A stretch of DNA of 64,000 bases from Bradyrhizobium forestalis (lineage in GTDB: Bacteria > Pseudomonadota > Alphaproteobacteria > Rhizobiales > Xanthobacteraceae), in contig NZ_PGVG01000013.1 of the NCBI RefSeq assembly GCF_002795245.1, positions 62,001 through 126,000 on the forward strand, in the 5' to 3' direction. The position numbers and the translations under genes were made by a program. The first letter of the stretch is position 1. Each line of letters begins with the position of its first letter. The notes beneath the pieces were generated by a model. That model did not search any database and was not told the DNA's origin. It saw only the letters and a list, made by a program, of their open reading frames with translations. Positions 35,440 through 44,100 of this stretch are shown piece by piece.

Positions 35440-36888
35440 ATGACGTTCAAGCGTCCCCATGGCGCGGGATTGGCGGCTCTCGCAGTCGGCCTGTTCGCTG
35501 CGACCGCAGCCTACGCCGAGCCAACGGTCAACAAGGGAGACAACGCCTGGATGCTGACATCGACAGTGCTGGTGCTGTTGATGACGATCCCAGGCCTCGC
35601 GCTGTTCTACGGCGGTCTCGTCCGTTCCAAGAACATGCTCTCGGTCCTGATGCAGGTGTTCTACACCGTCTGCGTCGTCACCGTGATCTGGGCCGTGTAC
35701 GGCTACAGCCTCGCCTTCACCGGCGGTTCCGACTTCATCGGCGGCTTCTCCAAGGCCTTCATGATGGGCGTCACCACCGACTCGAAGGCTGCGACCTTCT
35801 CGGTCGACGCCAACATCTCGGAGCTCGTCTACGTCTGCTTCCAGATGACCTTCGCGGCGATCACGCCCGCCCTCATCGTCGGCGCCTTCGCCGAGCGCAT
35901 GAAGTTCTCGGCGATCGCTCTCTTCATCCCGCTCTGGGTCACGCTGATCTACTTCCCGATCGCGCACATGGTCTGGTACTGGCCGGGCCCGGACGCGATC
36001 CAGGACGCTGCCAAGGCGCTGGCTGCGGCGGGTGATGCGGCGGCGAAGACCGCGGCGCAGGCCAAGCTCGACGAGATCAATGCCGACGCCGGCTGGATCT
36101 TCAAGGCGGGCGCGATCGACTTCGCAGGCGGCACCGTGGTGCACATCAACGCCGGCATCGCAGGTCTCGTCGGCGCCCTCCTGATCGGCAAGCGCGTCGG
36201 TTACGGCAAGGACCTGCTGGCCCCGCACTCGCTGACCATGTCGATGATCGGCGCCTCGCTGCTCTGGGTCGGCTGGTTCGGCTTCAACGCCGGCTCCAAC
36301 CTCGAAGCCAACGGCGGCGCCGCCCTCGCCATGACCAACTCCTTCGTCGCCACCGCAGCCGCAGCGCTGTCGTGGATGTTCGCGGAGTGGATCATCAAGG
36401 GCCATCCGTCGGTGCTCGGCGTCATCTCCGGCGCTGTGGCAGGTCTCGTGGCCGTCACGCCTGCCGCCGGCTTCGCCGGCGTGATGGGTGCGATCGTCCT
36501 CGGCCTCGTCGTCGGCGTGGTCTGCCTGTTCTTCTGCACCGTCGTGAAGAACGCGCTCGGCTACGATGACAGCCTCGACGTGTTCGGCGTGCACTGCATC
36601 GGCGGCATCGTCGGCGCCATCGGCACCGGCATCCTCGTGAACCCCGCCCTCGGCGGCGCCGGCATCATCGACTACACCGCGATCCCGCCGAAGGTTGCCG
36701 ATTACGACTTCGCGGCGCAGATGATCTCCCAGCTCAAGGCCGTCGGCACCACGCTGGTGTGGTCGGGCGTCGGTTCGGCGATCCTCTACAAGGTCGTCGA
36801 TGTGATCGTTGGCCTCCGCGCCAATGTCGAGAGCGAGCGTGAAGGCCTCGACATCACCGAGCACACCGAGCGCGCTTACAACATGTAA
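35440..36888 (+). CDS. amtB: Ammonium transporter AmtB (copy 2)
   Basis: Ammonium channel of 482 aa with a signal peptide (GLAALAVGLFAATAAYAE) and eleven membrane helices. Pore histidines are in IDFAGGTVVHINAG and LDVFGVHCIGG. Between helices 4 and 5 there is an Ala-rich insertion of roughly 35 residues (WPGPDAIQDAAKALAAAGDA onward) that copy 1 lacks. The tail ends EREGLDITEHTERAYNM. AGGAG precedes the ATG at 35440. It is followed by a strong terminator, which ends the module. Confidence 0.97.
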   Translation: MTFKRPHGAGLAALAVGLFAATAAYAEPTVNKGDNAWMLTSTVLVLLMTIPGLALFYGGLVRSKNMLSVLMQVFYTVCVVTVIWAVYGYSLAFTGGSDFIGGFSKAFMMGVTTDSKAATFSVDANISELVYVCFQMTFAAITPALIVGAFAERMKFSAIALFIPLWVTLIYFPIAHMVWYWPGPDAIQDAAKALAAAGDAAAKTAAQAKLDEINADAGWIFKAGAIDFAGGTVVHINAGIAGLVGALLIGKRVGYGKDLLAPHSLTMSMIGASLLWVGWFGFNAGSNLEANGGAALAMTNSFVATAAAALSWMFAEWIIKGHPSVLGVISGAVAGLVAVTPAAGFAGVMGAIVLGLVVGVVCLFFCTVVKNALGYDDSLDVFGVHCIGGIVGAIGTGILVNPALGGAGIIDYTAIPPKVADYDFAAQMISQLKAVGTTLVWSGVGSAILYKVVDVIVGLRANVESEREGLDITEHTERAYNM

Positions 36889-36969
36889 CTCTCCTCCCGG
36901 GCGCGGCCTCTCCGGAGACCGCGTCCACACCTACGGTTTGGGCACATACCCGGCAATGCCCCGACCGTT

Positions 36970-37006
36970 GAGGGGCTCCAGCGCAAGCTGGAGCCCCTTT
37001 CTTTTT
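36970..37006 (+). terminator. Rho-independent terminator after amtB copy 2
   Basis: GGGGCTCCAG-CGCAAG-CTGGAGCCCC is a perfect 10-bp stem with a 6-base loop, followed by TTTCTTTTT. It lies 80 bp after the amtB stop. Confidence 0.92.
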
Positions 37007-37102
37007 GTCTTCTTTTGGGCCCGCACGACGAAGAAAGAGATTGCCATTCCGGATTGCCGGCGCAGAAATACCCTCCACAACGAAAAACAACGGGAGGTCG
37101 TC

Positions 37103-37507
37103 ATGCGTTTGGAAGGCGGATGCTATTGCGGCGAGGTGCGCTACGTGGCCGAAGGCGATCCGATGATGCAGGCGCAGTGCCATTGCCGCGAGTGCCAGTA
37201 CATCTCGGGCGGCGCGCCCAACACCTTCATCGCGATGCCGGCCGCCGGCTTCAGCTACATCACCGGACAACCGAAGCAGTTCACGCGCAAGGACCTCGAA
37301 CGCGCCGTCACGCGCGAATTTTGCGCCGAATGCGGCACGCATCTGGTGACCAAGGTTCCGGGCCTGCCCGCCGCAGTCGTAAAGGTCGGCACGCTGGACG
37401 AGCCAAAACAGTTCCAGCCGCAGATGGCGATCTACACCTGCGACATGCAGGAGTTCCACGCGATCCCCGCGGGCATGCCGGCGTTCGAGAAGCTACCGGG
37501 GCGCTGA
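37103..37507 (+). CDS. GFA family protein (glutathione-dependent formaldehyde-activating enzyme-like)
   Basis: Small zinc protein of 134 aa with the Mss4-like fold of the GFA family. Zinc-ligand cysteines are in GGCYCGEVRY (residues 5-14), CHCRECQ (near 28) and FCAECGTH (near 77). The founding member speeds condensation of formaldehyde with glutathione, but most homologues have no proven activity, so function here is uncertain. GGGAGG lies before the ATG at 37103. Confidence 0.9.
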   Translation: MRLEGGCYCGEVRYVAEGDPMMQAQCHCRECQYISGGAPNTFIAMPAAGFSYITGQPKQFTRKDLERAVTREFCAECGTHLVTKVPGLPAAVVKVGTLDEPKQFQPQMAIYTCDMQEFHAIPAGMPAFEKLPGR

Positions 37508-37532
37508 GCATCGGATCGCGCCGGCAAGACGG

Positions 37533-37662
37533 TGCGCTCCCTCTCCCGCTTGCGGGGGTGGGCGGGGGTGGGGGTGTCTCCACAGAGAGATTCCCCAAGA
37601 GGAGAGAGCCCTCACCCGCCACGCTCTTCGAGCGCGACGACCTCTCCCGCAAGCGGGAGAGG
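37533..37662. repeat. Composite extragenic palindrome with 'ctctcccg' arms
   Basis: Related to 3141-3311: the right arm CCTCTCCCGCAAGCGGGAGAGG is complete, while the left arm CTCTCCCGCTTGCGGGGG is partly degenerate. 'TCTCCACAGAGAGA' and 'CCCTCACCCG' segments between are also shared. The remaining 170 bp up to the next gene hold nothing else I can identify. Confidence 0.75.
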
Positions 37663-37834
37663 TTAGAACGGCCACAGCCATCCCGTTGTTATCCGGTCCC
37701 ATTATTCCCGCTCTGGACGCGGGCGGCGGCCGATGGTTAATCGCGTCTTAACCTCGCCCTATCTATGGTGAACTGAACCGCTTCCCGCCGGCGCTTTGGT
37801 GCGACCGGCCGTTCCAAGAGTACTGGCGCCCAGA

Positions 37835-39049
37835 ATGGTCATGACCGCTTCATCCCGTGCGCCGCAGGCCAATGGAAGCTCCGATTCCGCGCGCTCGCCC
37901 TTCGTTCGGCTGAACGAGCTGCTGGCCCCGCATCAGCCGGGCAAGCCCTTGATTTCGCTCGCGGTCGGCGAGCCCCAGCATCCCGTGCCCGATTTCGTCG
38001 GCCCGGTTCTGGCCAAGCACATCGCCGAGTTCGGCCGTTACCCGGCGAACCAGGGCACCGAGCCGTTCCGCCAGGCAGCAGGCGCCTGGCTGTCATCGCG
38101 CTTCAAGCTGCCGCGGGCGCTCGACCCCAAGAGCGAGATTCTCGTCCTCAATGGCAGCCGCGAGGGGCTGTTCCTCGCCGCGATCGCGGCGGCGCGCTAT
38201 GTCGGCCCGCGTCCCGGCAAGCCCGCCATCCTGATGCCGAACCCGTTCTATCCGGTCTATGGCGCCGGCGCCCTCGCAGCCGCTTGCGAGCCGGTCCATC
38301 TGCCGACAACAGTCGAGAATGGCTTCCTGCCCGACCTCGACGCCATCGACGAAGCGACCTTGGCGCGTACGGTCGCGTTCTACCTGGCCTCGCCCGCCAA
38401 CCCGCAAGGATCGGTCGCCAAGCCCGACTATTTCAAACGCTTGAAGCAACTCGCCGACCGCTACGGCTTCGTGATCCTCAGCGACGAGTGCTATTCCGAG
38501 ATCTACACCCGCGAAGCCCCGGGCAGCGCACTGGAATGCGCCGGCCCAGATTTCACCCGCGTGGTTGCGTTCCAGTCGCTGTCGAAGCGCTCTAACCTGC
38601 CGGGCCTGCGCGTCGGCTTCGCCGCCGGCGACAAGAGGTTCATCGGCATGTTCCTCGAGCTGCGCAACATCGCAGCGCCCCAGGTGCCCGTGCCGCTCCA
38701 GCATGTTGCGACCGTCGCCTATGGCGACGAGGCGCATGTCGAGGAGAACCGCAGGCTGTACCGGATCAAGTTCGATCTCGCCGACCAGATCATCGGCAAT
38801 CGTTACGGCTATCGCCGGCCCGATGGCGGCTTCTGCGTCTGGCTCAACACCTCGGAGATCGGCGACGACGTGTCGGTGACGCTGAAACTCTTCAAGGAAG
38901 CAGGCGTGCGCGTCGTGCCCGGCAGCTTCTTGGCGCGGCAGCAGCTTGACGGATCCAATCCCGGCGCAGGCTACATCCGCCTCGCGCTGGTGCAGGATGG
39001 TGAAACGACGGCGCAGGCGCTGCACCGTCTGGTCGAGACTCTGGGTTAG
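37835..39049 (+). CDS. Class I/II pyridoxal-phosphate aminotransferase (DapC/AspB-like)
   Basis: Fold-type I PLP enzyme of about 404 aa. Landmarks are LISLAVGEPQHP near the N-terminus, NGSREGLFLAA, ASPANPQGS near residue 190, the YSEIY tyrosine region near 225, the PLP-lysine motif SLSKRSNLPGLRVG near 250 and the substrate carboxylate arginine near the C-terminal YIRLALV. Rhizobial proteins of this type are often annotated as succinyldiaminopimelate transaminase; that is possible but unproven. Several start codons (37796 TTG, 37835 and 37841 ATG) are in frame; 37835 is used. It ends 15 bp before ftsK. Confidence 0.9.
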   Translation: MVMTASSRAPQANGSSDSARSPFVRLNELLAPHQPGKPLISLAVGEPQHPVPDFVGPVLAKHIAEFGRYPANQGTEPFRQAAGAWLSSRFKLPRALDPKSEILVLNGSREGLFLAAIAAARYVGPRPGKPAILMPNPFYPVYGAGALAAACEPVHLPTTVENGFLPDLDAIDEATLARTVAFYLASPANPQGSVAKPDYFKRLKQLADRYGFVILSDECYSEIYTREAPGSALECAGPDFTRVVAFQSLSKRSNLPGLRVGFAAGDKRFIGMFLELRNIAAPQVPVPLQHVATVAYGDEAHVEENRRLYRIKFDLADQIIGNRYGYRRPDGGFCVWLNTSEIGDDVSVTLKLFKEAGVRVVPGSFLARQQLDGSNPGAGYIRLALVQDGETTAQALHRLVETLG

Positions 39050-39064
39050 GCGGAGCCCGTGAGC

Positions 39065-41536
39065 ATGTCGGCAATCGAACGTGTCATTCCTCTGGTCGGC
39101 CATCTGCCGCCTTCGATCCGCGAGGGGCTGGCGCGACGCATGCGCGAGCTCACCGGCCTCGGCCTGATCGCGCTGGCGGGCGTTGCCTCGGCGGCGCTGA
39201 TGACCTGGTCGGTGCAGGATCCCAGCCTCAGCCACGCGACCTCGCGGCCGATCCGCAACATCCTCGGCTATGCCGGTGCGATCGGCGCCGATCTCGCGAT
39301 GCAGATCCTCGGACTCGGCGCAATCATGCTGGTGCTGACCGTCGCGGTCTGGGGCTGGCGCATGATGACGCACCGGCCGTTCGACCGCGAGGCGCTGCGG
39401 CTCGGCTCCTGGATCCTCTGCACCGTGATCGCGGCAGGCTTCGTCAGCTGCTGGCCGCATGGCGGCGCATGGCCGCTGCCGACCGGTTTAGGCGGCGTGG
39501 TCGGCGACGCGCTGGTGCGCGCGCCTGCGGTGATCTTCGGACCGCCGGGCACGATCTATCGCATCGTGCTCGGCACGATCCTGTTCGCCGCGATGGCGGC
39601 GACGTTCCTGATCGCCTGCGGCCTCGGCGCACGCGAGCACGACGACGAGCTCACCGAGATCGAGGAGGACGACAAGCCGCTCGACGAGGACGAGGAGAGC
39701 GATCGTGGTTCGGTGTCGCTGGGCTGGCTGTTCCACGCCTTGATGAGCACCAAGGCCCGGCTGATCTGGCTGCTTGGCGCTGCCTACCGTTCGCTGGTGT
39801 CGAGCGGACCGAAGACCAAGGCCGTTGCGTACAGCCGCCAGGAGCCGAATCTCGGCGGCGGCCGCGCCGCGCCCTCGATCTCGCCGCAGTCGGAAGACGA
39901 GGACTACGAAGAGGAGCACGAGGAAGCGGAAGACGAGGAGGAGGAAGAGGAGCAGCCCGCCGCGCGCGCCCCGCGCAAGAAAGCGGCGCCGAAGGCTGCG
40001 GCCAAGAAGTCCTCCGACAAGTTCGATCTTCCCTCAGTCTCCATGCTGGCCGCGCCGAAGGCCGGCGATCGCCAGCCGCTCAGCAAGGCCGAGCTGGAGA
40101 CCAATTCCCGTTCGCTCGAAGGCGTGCTGCAGGATTTCGGCGTGCGCGGCGAGATCGTGAAGGCCAATCCGGGTCCCGTGGTCACGCTGTACGAGCTGGA
40201 GCCGGCGCCCGGCATCAAGTCCTCGCGCGTGATCGGCCTTGCCGATGATATCGCCCGCTCGATGAGCGCGCTGTCGGCGCGCGTCGCCGTCGTGCCCGGC
40301 CGCAACGCGATCGGCATCGAGCTGCCGAACGCGCATCGCGAGAAGGTCTACCTGCGCGAATTGCTGGTCGCAAAGGAGGCGACCGACACGGTCGCAAAGC
40401 TGCCGCTGTGCCTCGGCAAGACCATCGGCGGCGACCCCGTCATCATCGACCTCGCCCGCACGCCGCACATGCTGATCGCCGGCACCACCGGCTCGGGCAA
40501 GTCGGTCGCGATCAACACCATGATCCTCAGCCTGGTCTACCGGCTGCGGCCCGATCAGTGCCGGCTGATCATGGTCGATCCGAAGATGCTCGAACTCTCC
40601 GTCTATGACGGCATTCCCCATCTGCTCACGCCCGTCGTGACCGACCCCAAGAAGGCGGTGGTCGCGCTGAAATGGGCCGTGCGCGAGATGGAGGAGCGCT
40701 ACAAGAACATGGCCAAGCTCGGTGTGCGCAACATCGACGGCTACAACACGCGCCTGCTCGAATTGAAGGCCAAGGGCGAGGAGCCGACGCGCACGGTGCA
40801 CACCGGCTTCGACAAGGAAACCGGCAAGGCGATCTACGAGGAAGAGAAGCTCTCGCTCGACCCGCTGCCCTACATCGTCATCATCGTCGACGAGATGGCC
40901 GACCTGATGATGGTCGCCGGCAAGGACATCGAAGGCGCGGTGCAGCGTCTGGCGCAGATGGCGCGTGCCGCCGGCCTGCACGTAATCCTGGCCACGCAGC
41001 GTCCGTCGGTCGACGTCATCACCGGCACCATCAAGGCGAACTTCCCGACCCGCATCGCCTTCCAGGTGACGTCCAAGATCGACAGCCGCACCATTCTGGG
41101 TGAGATGGGCGCCGAGCAGCTGCTCGGCCAGGGCGATATGCTCTACATGGCCGGCGGCGGCCGCATCAGCCGCGTGCACGGGCCGTTCGCCTCCGACGAG
41201 GAGGTCGAGAAGGTGGTGCGTCACCTCAAGACGCAGGGCCAGCCGGAATATCTCGAGGCCGTCACCGCAGAAGAACCGACCGAGGACGAGGACGGCGCCG
41301 TGTTCGACGCCACCGGCATGGGCGGGGATGGCGGCGGCGATCTATTCCAGCAGGCGGTTGCGATCGTCAAACGCGATCGCAAGGCATCGACCAGCTACAT
41401 CCAGCGCCGCCTGCAAATCGGCTATAACCGCGCCGCATCGCTGATGGAGCGCATGGAACTGGAGGGCATCGTCGGTCCCGCCAACCACGCCGGCAAGCGC
41501 GAGATTCTGGTCGAGGAAGAAGACAGCCATATGTGA
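39065..41536 (+). CDS. ftsK: DNA translocase FtsK
   Basis: Division-linked DNA pump of 823 aa. Four N-terminal membrane helices (to about residue 190) anchor it at the septum. A charged linker follows with a strongly acidic run near 275-300 and a basic Ala/Lys segment after it. The motor has Walker A GTTGSGKS near 473-480 and Walker B IVIIVDEMADL near 605. The C-terminal gamma winged-helix domain (RKASTSYIQRRLQIGYNRA) reads KOPS sequences and activates XerCD at dif. The ATG at 39065 is used; a GTG at 39059 is possible. Next to chromosome-segregation genes only at a distance (16 kb to parB). Confidence 0.96.
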   Translation: MSAIERVIPLVGHLPPSIREGLARRMRELTGLGLIALAGVASAALMTWSVQDPSLSHATSRPIRNILGYAGAIGADLAMQILGLGAIMLVLTVAVWGWRMMTHRPFDREALRLGSWILCTVIAAGFVSCWPHGGAWPLPTGLGGVVGDALVRAPAVIFGPPGTIYRIVLGTILFAAMAATFLIACGLGAREHDDELTEIEEDDKPLDEDEESDRGSVSLGWLFHALMSTKARLIWLLGAAYRSLVSSGPKTKAVAYSRQEPNLGGGRAAPSISPQSEDEDYEEEHEEAEDEEEEEEQPAARAPRKKAAPKAAAKKSSDKFDLPSVSMLAAPKAGDRQPLSKAELETNSRSLEGVLQDFGVRGEIVKANPGPVVTLYELEPAPGIKSSRVIGLADDIARSMSALSARVAVVPGRNAIGIELPNAHREKVYLRELLVAKEATDTVAKLPLCLGKTIGGDPVIIDLARTPHMLIAGTTGSGKSVAINTMILSLVYRLRPDQCRLIMVDPKMLELSVYDGIPHLLTPVVTDPKKAVVALKWAVREMEERYKNMAKLGVRNIDGYNTRLLELKAKGEEPTRTVHTGFDKETGKAIYEEEKLSLDPLPYIVIIVDEMADLMMVAGKDIEGAVQRLAQMARAAGLHVILATQRPSVDVITGTIKANFPTRIAFQVTSKIDSRTILGEMGAEQLLGQGDMLYMAGGGRISRVHGPFASDEEVEKVVRHLKTQGQPEYLEAVTAEEPTEDEDGAVFDATGMGGDGGGDLFQQAVAIVKRDRKASTSYIQRRLQIGYNRAASLMERMELEGIVGPANHAGKREILVEEEDSHM

Positions 41537-41629
41537 GGCGAGCAGCCTCTGAACATAATTTCACGCAAATTCGATATCTGCTTTTGCCCGAAATCACGCT
41601 AAAAGGCGCCTAGCCATACAGGACACGCG

Positions 41630-42448
41630 TTGATCAGACATCCGGACATTCGATTCGTTGCCATCATCGCCGCGCGAAGCGCGCGCGTGGCCGGCGTGCT
41701 TCTCGTCGCCGCCGCGATGGTGACCGGTGCGTCGCTCGCGCAGAGCGTTCCGGTGCCGAAGCCTGCACCGAAGGGACGCGACGGTGCTGCAGGCGGCGGC
41801 GGCGGTGGACCGGCTGTCACCGGAGCGACGCAGACCCCGCCGAATCCGGTGATCCCGGATCCGCGGCGCAACGTGCCGAGCAGCATCTTCCAGACCTTCG
41901 ACGCCAACCAGAAGGCGCAGGCGGCCAAGGTCAGCGCCTATCTGTCGTCGCTCCAGACGCTGGTCGGGAATTTCGTCCAGGTCGGCCCCGACGGCAGCAA
42001 GACGCAGGGCGATTTCTACATCCAGAAGCCGGGCAAGGTGCGCTTCGAATACGATGCGCCGAGCCCGATCGACATCGTCGCCGATGGATCCTCTGTCGTG
42101 GTGCGCGATCGCAAGCTGGCCACGCAGGACGTCTACCCGCTGTCGCAGACACCGCTGCGCTATTTGCTGTCCGACCGCATCGATTTGATGAAGGACACCA
42201 ACGTCGTCAACGTCACGGCGGACGATCTCTTCATCAGCGTCACCATCGAGGAGAAGCAAGCGCTGGTCGGCACCAGCCGGCTGCTGTTGATGATCGGCGC
42301 CAAGGACGGTCAGCTCAAGCAATGGACCGTCACCGATCCGCAGGGCTACGACACCACGATCGCGGTCTACAATCTGGATTCGAGCAAGAAGCTCGATCCC
42401 GGCATGTTCAAGATCGATTTCACCAATTACGGCCCATCACCGGGTTGA
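41630..42448 (+). CDS. lolA: Outer-membrane lipoprotein carrier protein LolA
   Basis: Periplasmic lipoprotein chaperone of 272 aa, longer than E. coli LolA because of a Gly/Pro-rich N-terminal stretch (about residues 45-80). A signal peptide covers residues 15-38 (VAGVLLVAAAMVTGASLAQ). The LolA domain starts at SSLQTLVGNFVQVGPDG and contains GDFYIQKPGKVRFEYDAPSP, cut here to its key YIQKPGKVRFEY core. The start seems to be TTG at 41630 with AGGA upstream; the next ATG lies inside the signal peptide. It follows ftsK at 93 bp, an order common in alphaproteobacteria. Confidence 0.92.
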   Translation: MIRHPDIRFVAIIAARSARVAGVLLVAAAMVTGASLAQSVPVPKPAPKGRDGAAGGGGGGPAVTGATQTPPNPVIPDPRRNVPSSIFQTFDANQKAQAAKVSAYLSSLQTLVGNFVQVGPDGSKTQGDFYIQKPGKVRFEYDAPSPIDIVADGSSVVVRDRKLATQDVYPLSQTPLRYLLSDRIDLMKDTNVVNVTADDLFISVTIEEKQALVGTSRLLLMIGAKDGQLKQWTVTDPQGYDTTIAVYNLDSSKKLDPGMFKIDFTNYGPSPG

Positions 42449-42450
42449 GC

Positions 42451-42569
42451 TCTCGCGTCCCGGACAAGCGCAGCGAACCGGAGCGCAGAGCCGGGACCCA
42501 GGATGCCGCAAGATGGGCCCCGGCTCTGCAGCGCGTCACTTCGTGCCGCACAGCGTCCGGGGCACGCGA
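42451..42569. repeat. Extragenic palindrome, family C (GGGCCCCGGCTCTGCAGCG type)
   Basis: Contains GCGTCCCGGACAAGCGCAGC at one end and GCGTCCGGGGCACGCG at the other, with inner AGAGCCGGGACCCA and GGGCCCCGGCTCTGC pairing. A longer copy in the opposite arm order lies at 46397-46536. Just downstream, 42605-42640 carries a fragment of the GGTGGGCACGGCG repeat also seen at 55884-55965. Confidence 0.7.
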
Positions 42570-42665
42570 GCGAACCCACCGCTCACACTCAAGCCTGAAA
42601 AGACGGTGGGCACGGCGCTTTGCGCCTTTGCCGACCCCACGAGGGCTTGCTAAGACGCATTCCCC

Positions 42666-43481
42666 ATGCGTCTTTCCCTGACAACCTGGAACATCAATTC
42701 GGTGCGGCTGCGCATCGACCTGGTCGCGAAATTCCTCAAGAGCGCGCGGCCGGAGGTGCTGTGCCTGCAGGAAACCAAGTGCATCGACGACGCCTTTCCG
42801 CTGAAGCGCTTCAAGCGGCTCGGCTACGAGCACGTCGCGCTGAACGGGCAGAAAGGCTATCACGGCGTCGCCATCGTCTCGAAGATCCCGTTCGAATCGA
42901 AAGACATCCGCACCTTCTGCGACAAGGTGGATTCGCGCCACATCTCGGTGTCGTTCGGCGAGAAGGCGGGCATCGCAAAACCGCTGGTGCTGCATAATTT
43001 CTACGTGCCCGCCGGCGGCGACATTCCCGATCCCGCGCTGAACGAGAAATTCGATCACAAGCTTCGCTTCCTCGACGAGATGACGGCGTGCGAGCCGCTG
43101 CATCCGCGCGGCGAGGACCGCCATATCCTGGTGGGCGACCTCAACGTCGCCCCGCACGAGAACGACGTCTGGTCGCACAAGCAGCTTCTGAAAGTCGTCT
43201 CGCACACGCCGGTCGAAACCGAGAAGCTGAAGGCGGCGCTCGCCGCCGGCGAATGGGTCGACGTCGCGCGCGAGCGCATCCCGATGTCGGAGAAGGTCTA
43301 TACGTGGTGGAGCTACCGCTCCGCCGACTGGACCGTCGGCGATCGCGGCCGCAGGCTCGATCACATCTGGGTCTCGCTCGCGCTGAAGGACGCGGTCAGC
43401 GATTTCAAGATTCTGCGCGATGCGCGCAGCTGGGAGCGGCCGTCGGACCACGTGCCTGTGACGGTGACGCTGGAGGTGTAA
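42666..43481 (+). CDS. xth: Exodeoxyribonuclease III (XthA)
   Basis: AP endonuclease and 3'-5' exonuclease of 271 aa for base-excision repair. Active-site landmarks of the exonuclease-endonuclease-phosphatase fold are complete: the metal Asn in TTWNINSVR, Glu in CLQETKC near residue 37, Tyr/Asn region FYVPAGGD, Asp-Asn in LVGDLNVAPHE near 155-157, Asp in RLDHIWVS near 230 and the catalytic His in RPSDHVPV near 262. ATG at 42666. Confidence 0.96.
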   Translation: MRLSLTTWNINSVRLRIDLVAKFLKSARPEVLCLQETKCIDDAFPLKRFKRLGYEHVALNGQKGYHGVAIVSKIPFESKDIRTFCDKVDSRHISVSFGEKAGIAKPLVLHNFYVPAGGDIPDPALNEKFDHKLRFLDEMTACEPLHPRGEDRHILVGDLNVAPHENDVWSHKQLLKVVSHTPVETEKLKAALAAGEWVDVARERIPMSEKVYTWWSYRSADWTVGDRGRRLDHIWVSLALKDAVSDFKILRDARSWERPSDHVPVTVTLEV

Positions 43482-43491
43482 GCCGCCGTCG

Positions 43492-43593
43492 TCATTCCGG
43501 GGCGCGACGAAGTCGCGAACCCGGAATCCATTCATCGACCGTCTCTGACGCTCAATGGATTCCGGGTTCGCGCTGCGCGCGCCCCGGAATGAC
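43492..43593. repeat. Extragenic palindrome, family A
   Basis: GTCATTCCGGGGCGCGAC pairs with GCGCGCCCCGGAATGAC, and the inner GAACCCGGAATCCATTCA with TGGATTCCGGGTTCGC. It fills the gap between convergent xth and the cyclic-nucleotide-binding gene. Confidence 0.85.
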
Positions 43594-43598
43594 AAGAG

Positions 43599-44042
43599 CT
43601 ACGACGTCAGCTTCGCGCCCGCCATCAAGATATCGCTGGCGATCTGGCTGGAGCGCACCGCGAATTCGTCGCGCAGGCGGACGGCGGCGGCGGGATCGCT
43701 TTCGAGCACGCGCTGGAACAGGCTGCGTGCGACGCGGATGACGGAGGAATGCTCCAGTGCGATCGCGCTCGACGGCCGCTTCATCGGCACCACCAGCGCG
43801 AGCTCGCCGATCAGCGCGCCAGGACCTGCGATCATTTCGGCGCCGGCACCGTCTTCGACCCTGAAGGCGCCGCGCTGGACCACGAAGCCGGCATCGGCGT
43901 CGTCGCCGAGATTGAACAGGACGTCGCCGCGGACGAAGTCACGCTGCTCGGAACCGATCGCCAGCATGCGCAACGAGGCGTCTCCCAACAGGCGCAGTGT
44001 CGGGACACGCTCCAGAAGCGCTACATCATCGTCGATTGACAT
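43599..44042 (-). CDS. Cyclic-nucleotide-binding domain protein (CRP-like, no DNA-binding domain)
   Basis: Protein of 147 aa made of one cNMP-binding beta-roll. ERVPTLRLLG opens the domain; GDVLFNLGDDADAGFVVQRG and GPGALIGELALV mark the phosphate-binding cassette region. The cassette lacks the usual arginine in the RxA position (VVPMKRPSSAIA has KRPSSA), so true cAMP or cGMP binding is uncertain. No helix-turn-helix follows. It lies 58 bp downstream of the response-regulator gene on the same strand and may be cotranscribed. Confidence 0.85.
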   Translation of the reverse strand: MSIDDDVALLERVPTLRLLGDASLRMLAIGSEQRDFVRGDVLFNLGDDADAGFVVQRGAFRVEDGAGAEMIAGPGALIGELALVVPMKRPSSAIALEHSSVIRVARSLFQRVLESDPAAAVRLRDEFAVRSSQIASDILMAGAKLTS

Positions 44043-44100
44043 TCAGGTCCGAGGTTCGAGGGCACGCGATCTAAAACGATTCGCACGCCCCCGAAGCGTA

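Noticed and set aside
35344..36930. Minus-strand reading frame of about 528 codons
   Set aside because: Antisense of amtB copy 2; composition is Asp/Glu/Arg-rich with no domain and no ribosome-binding site.
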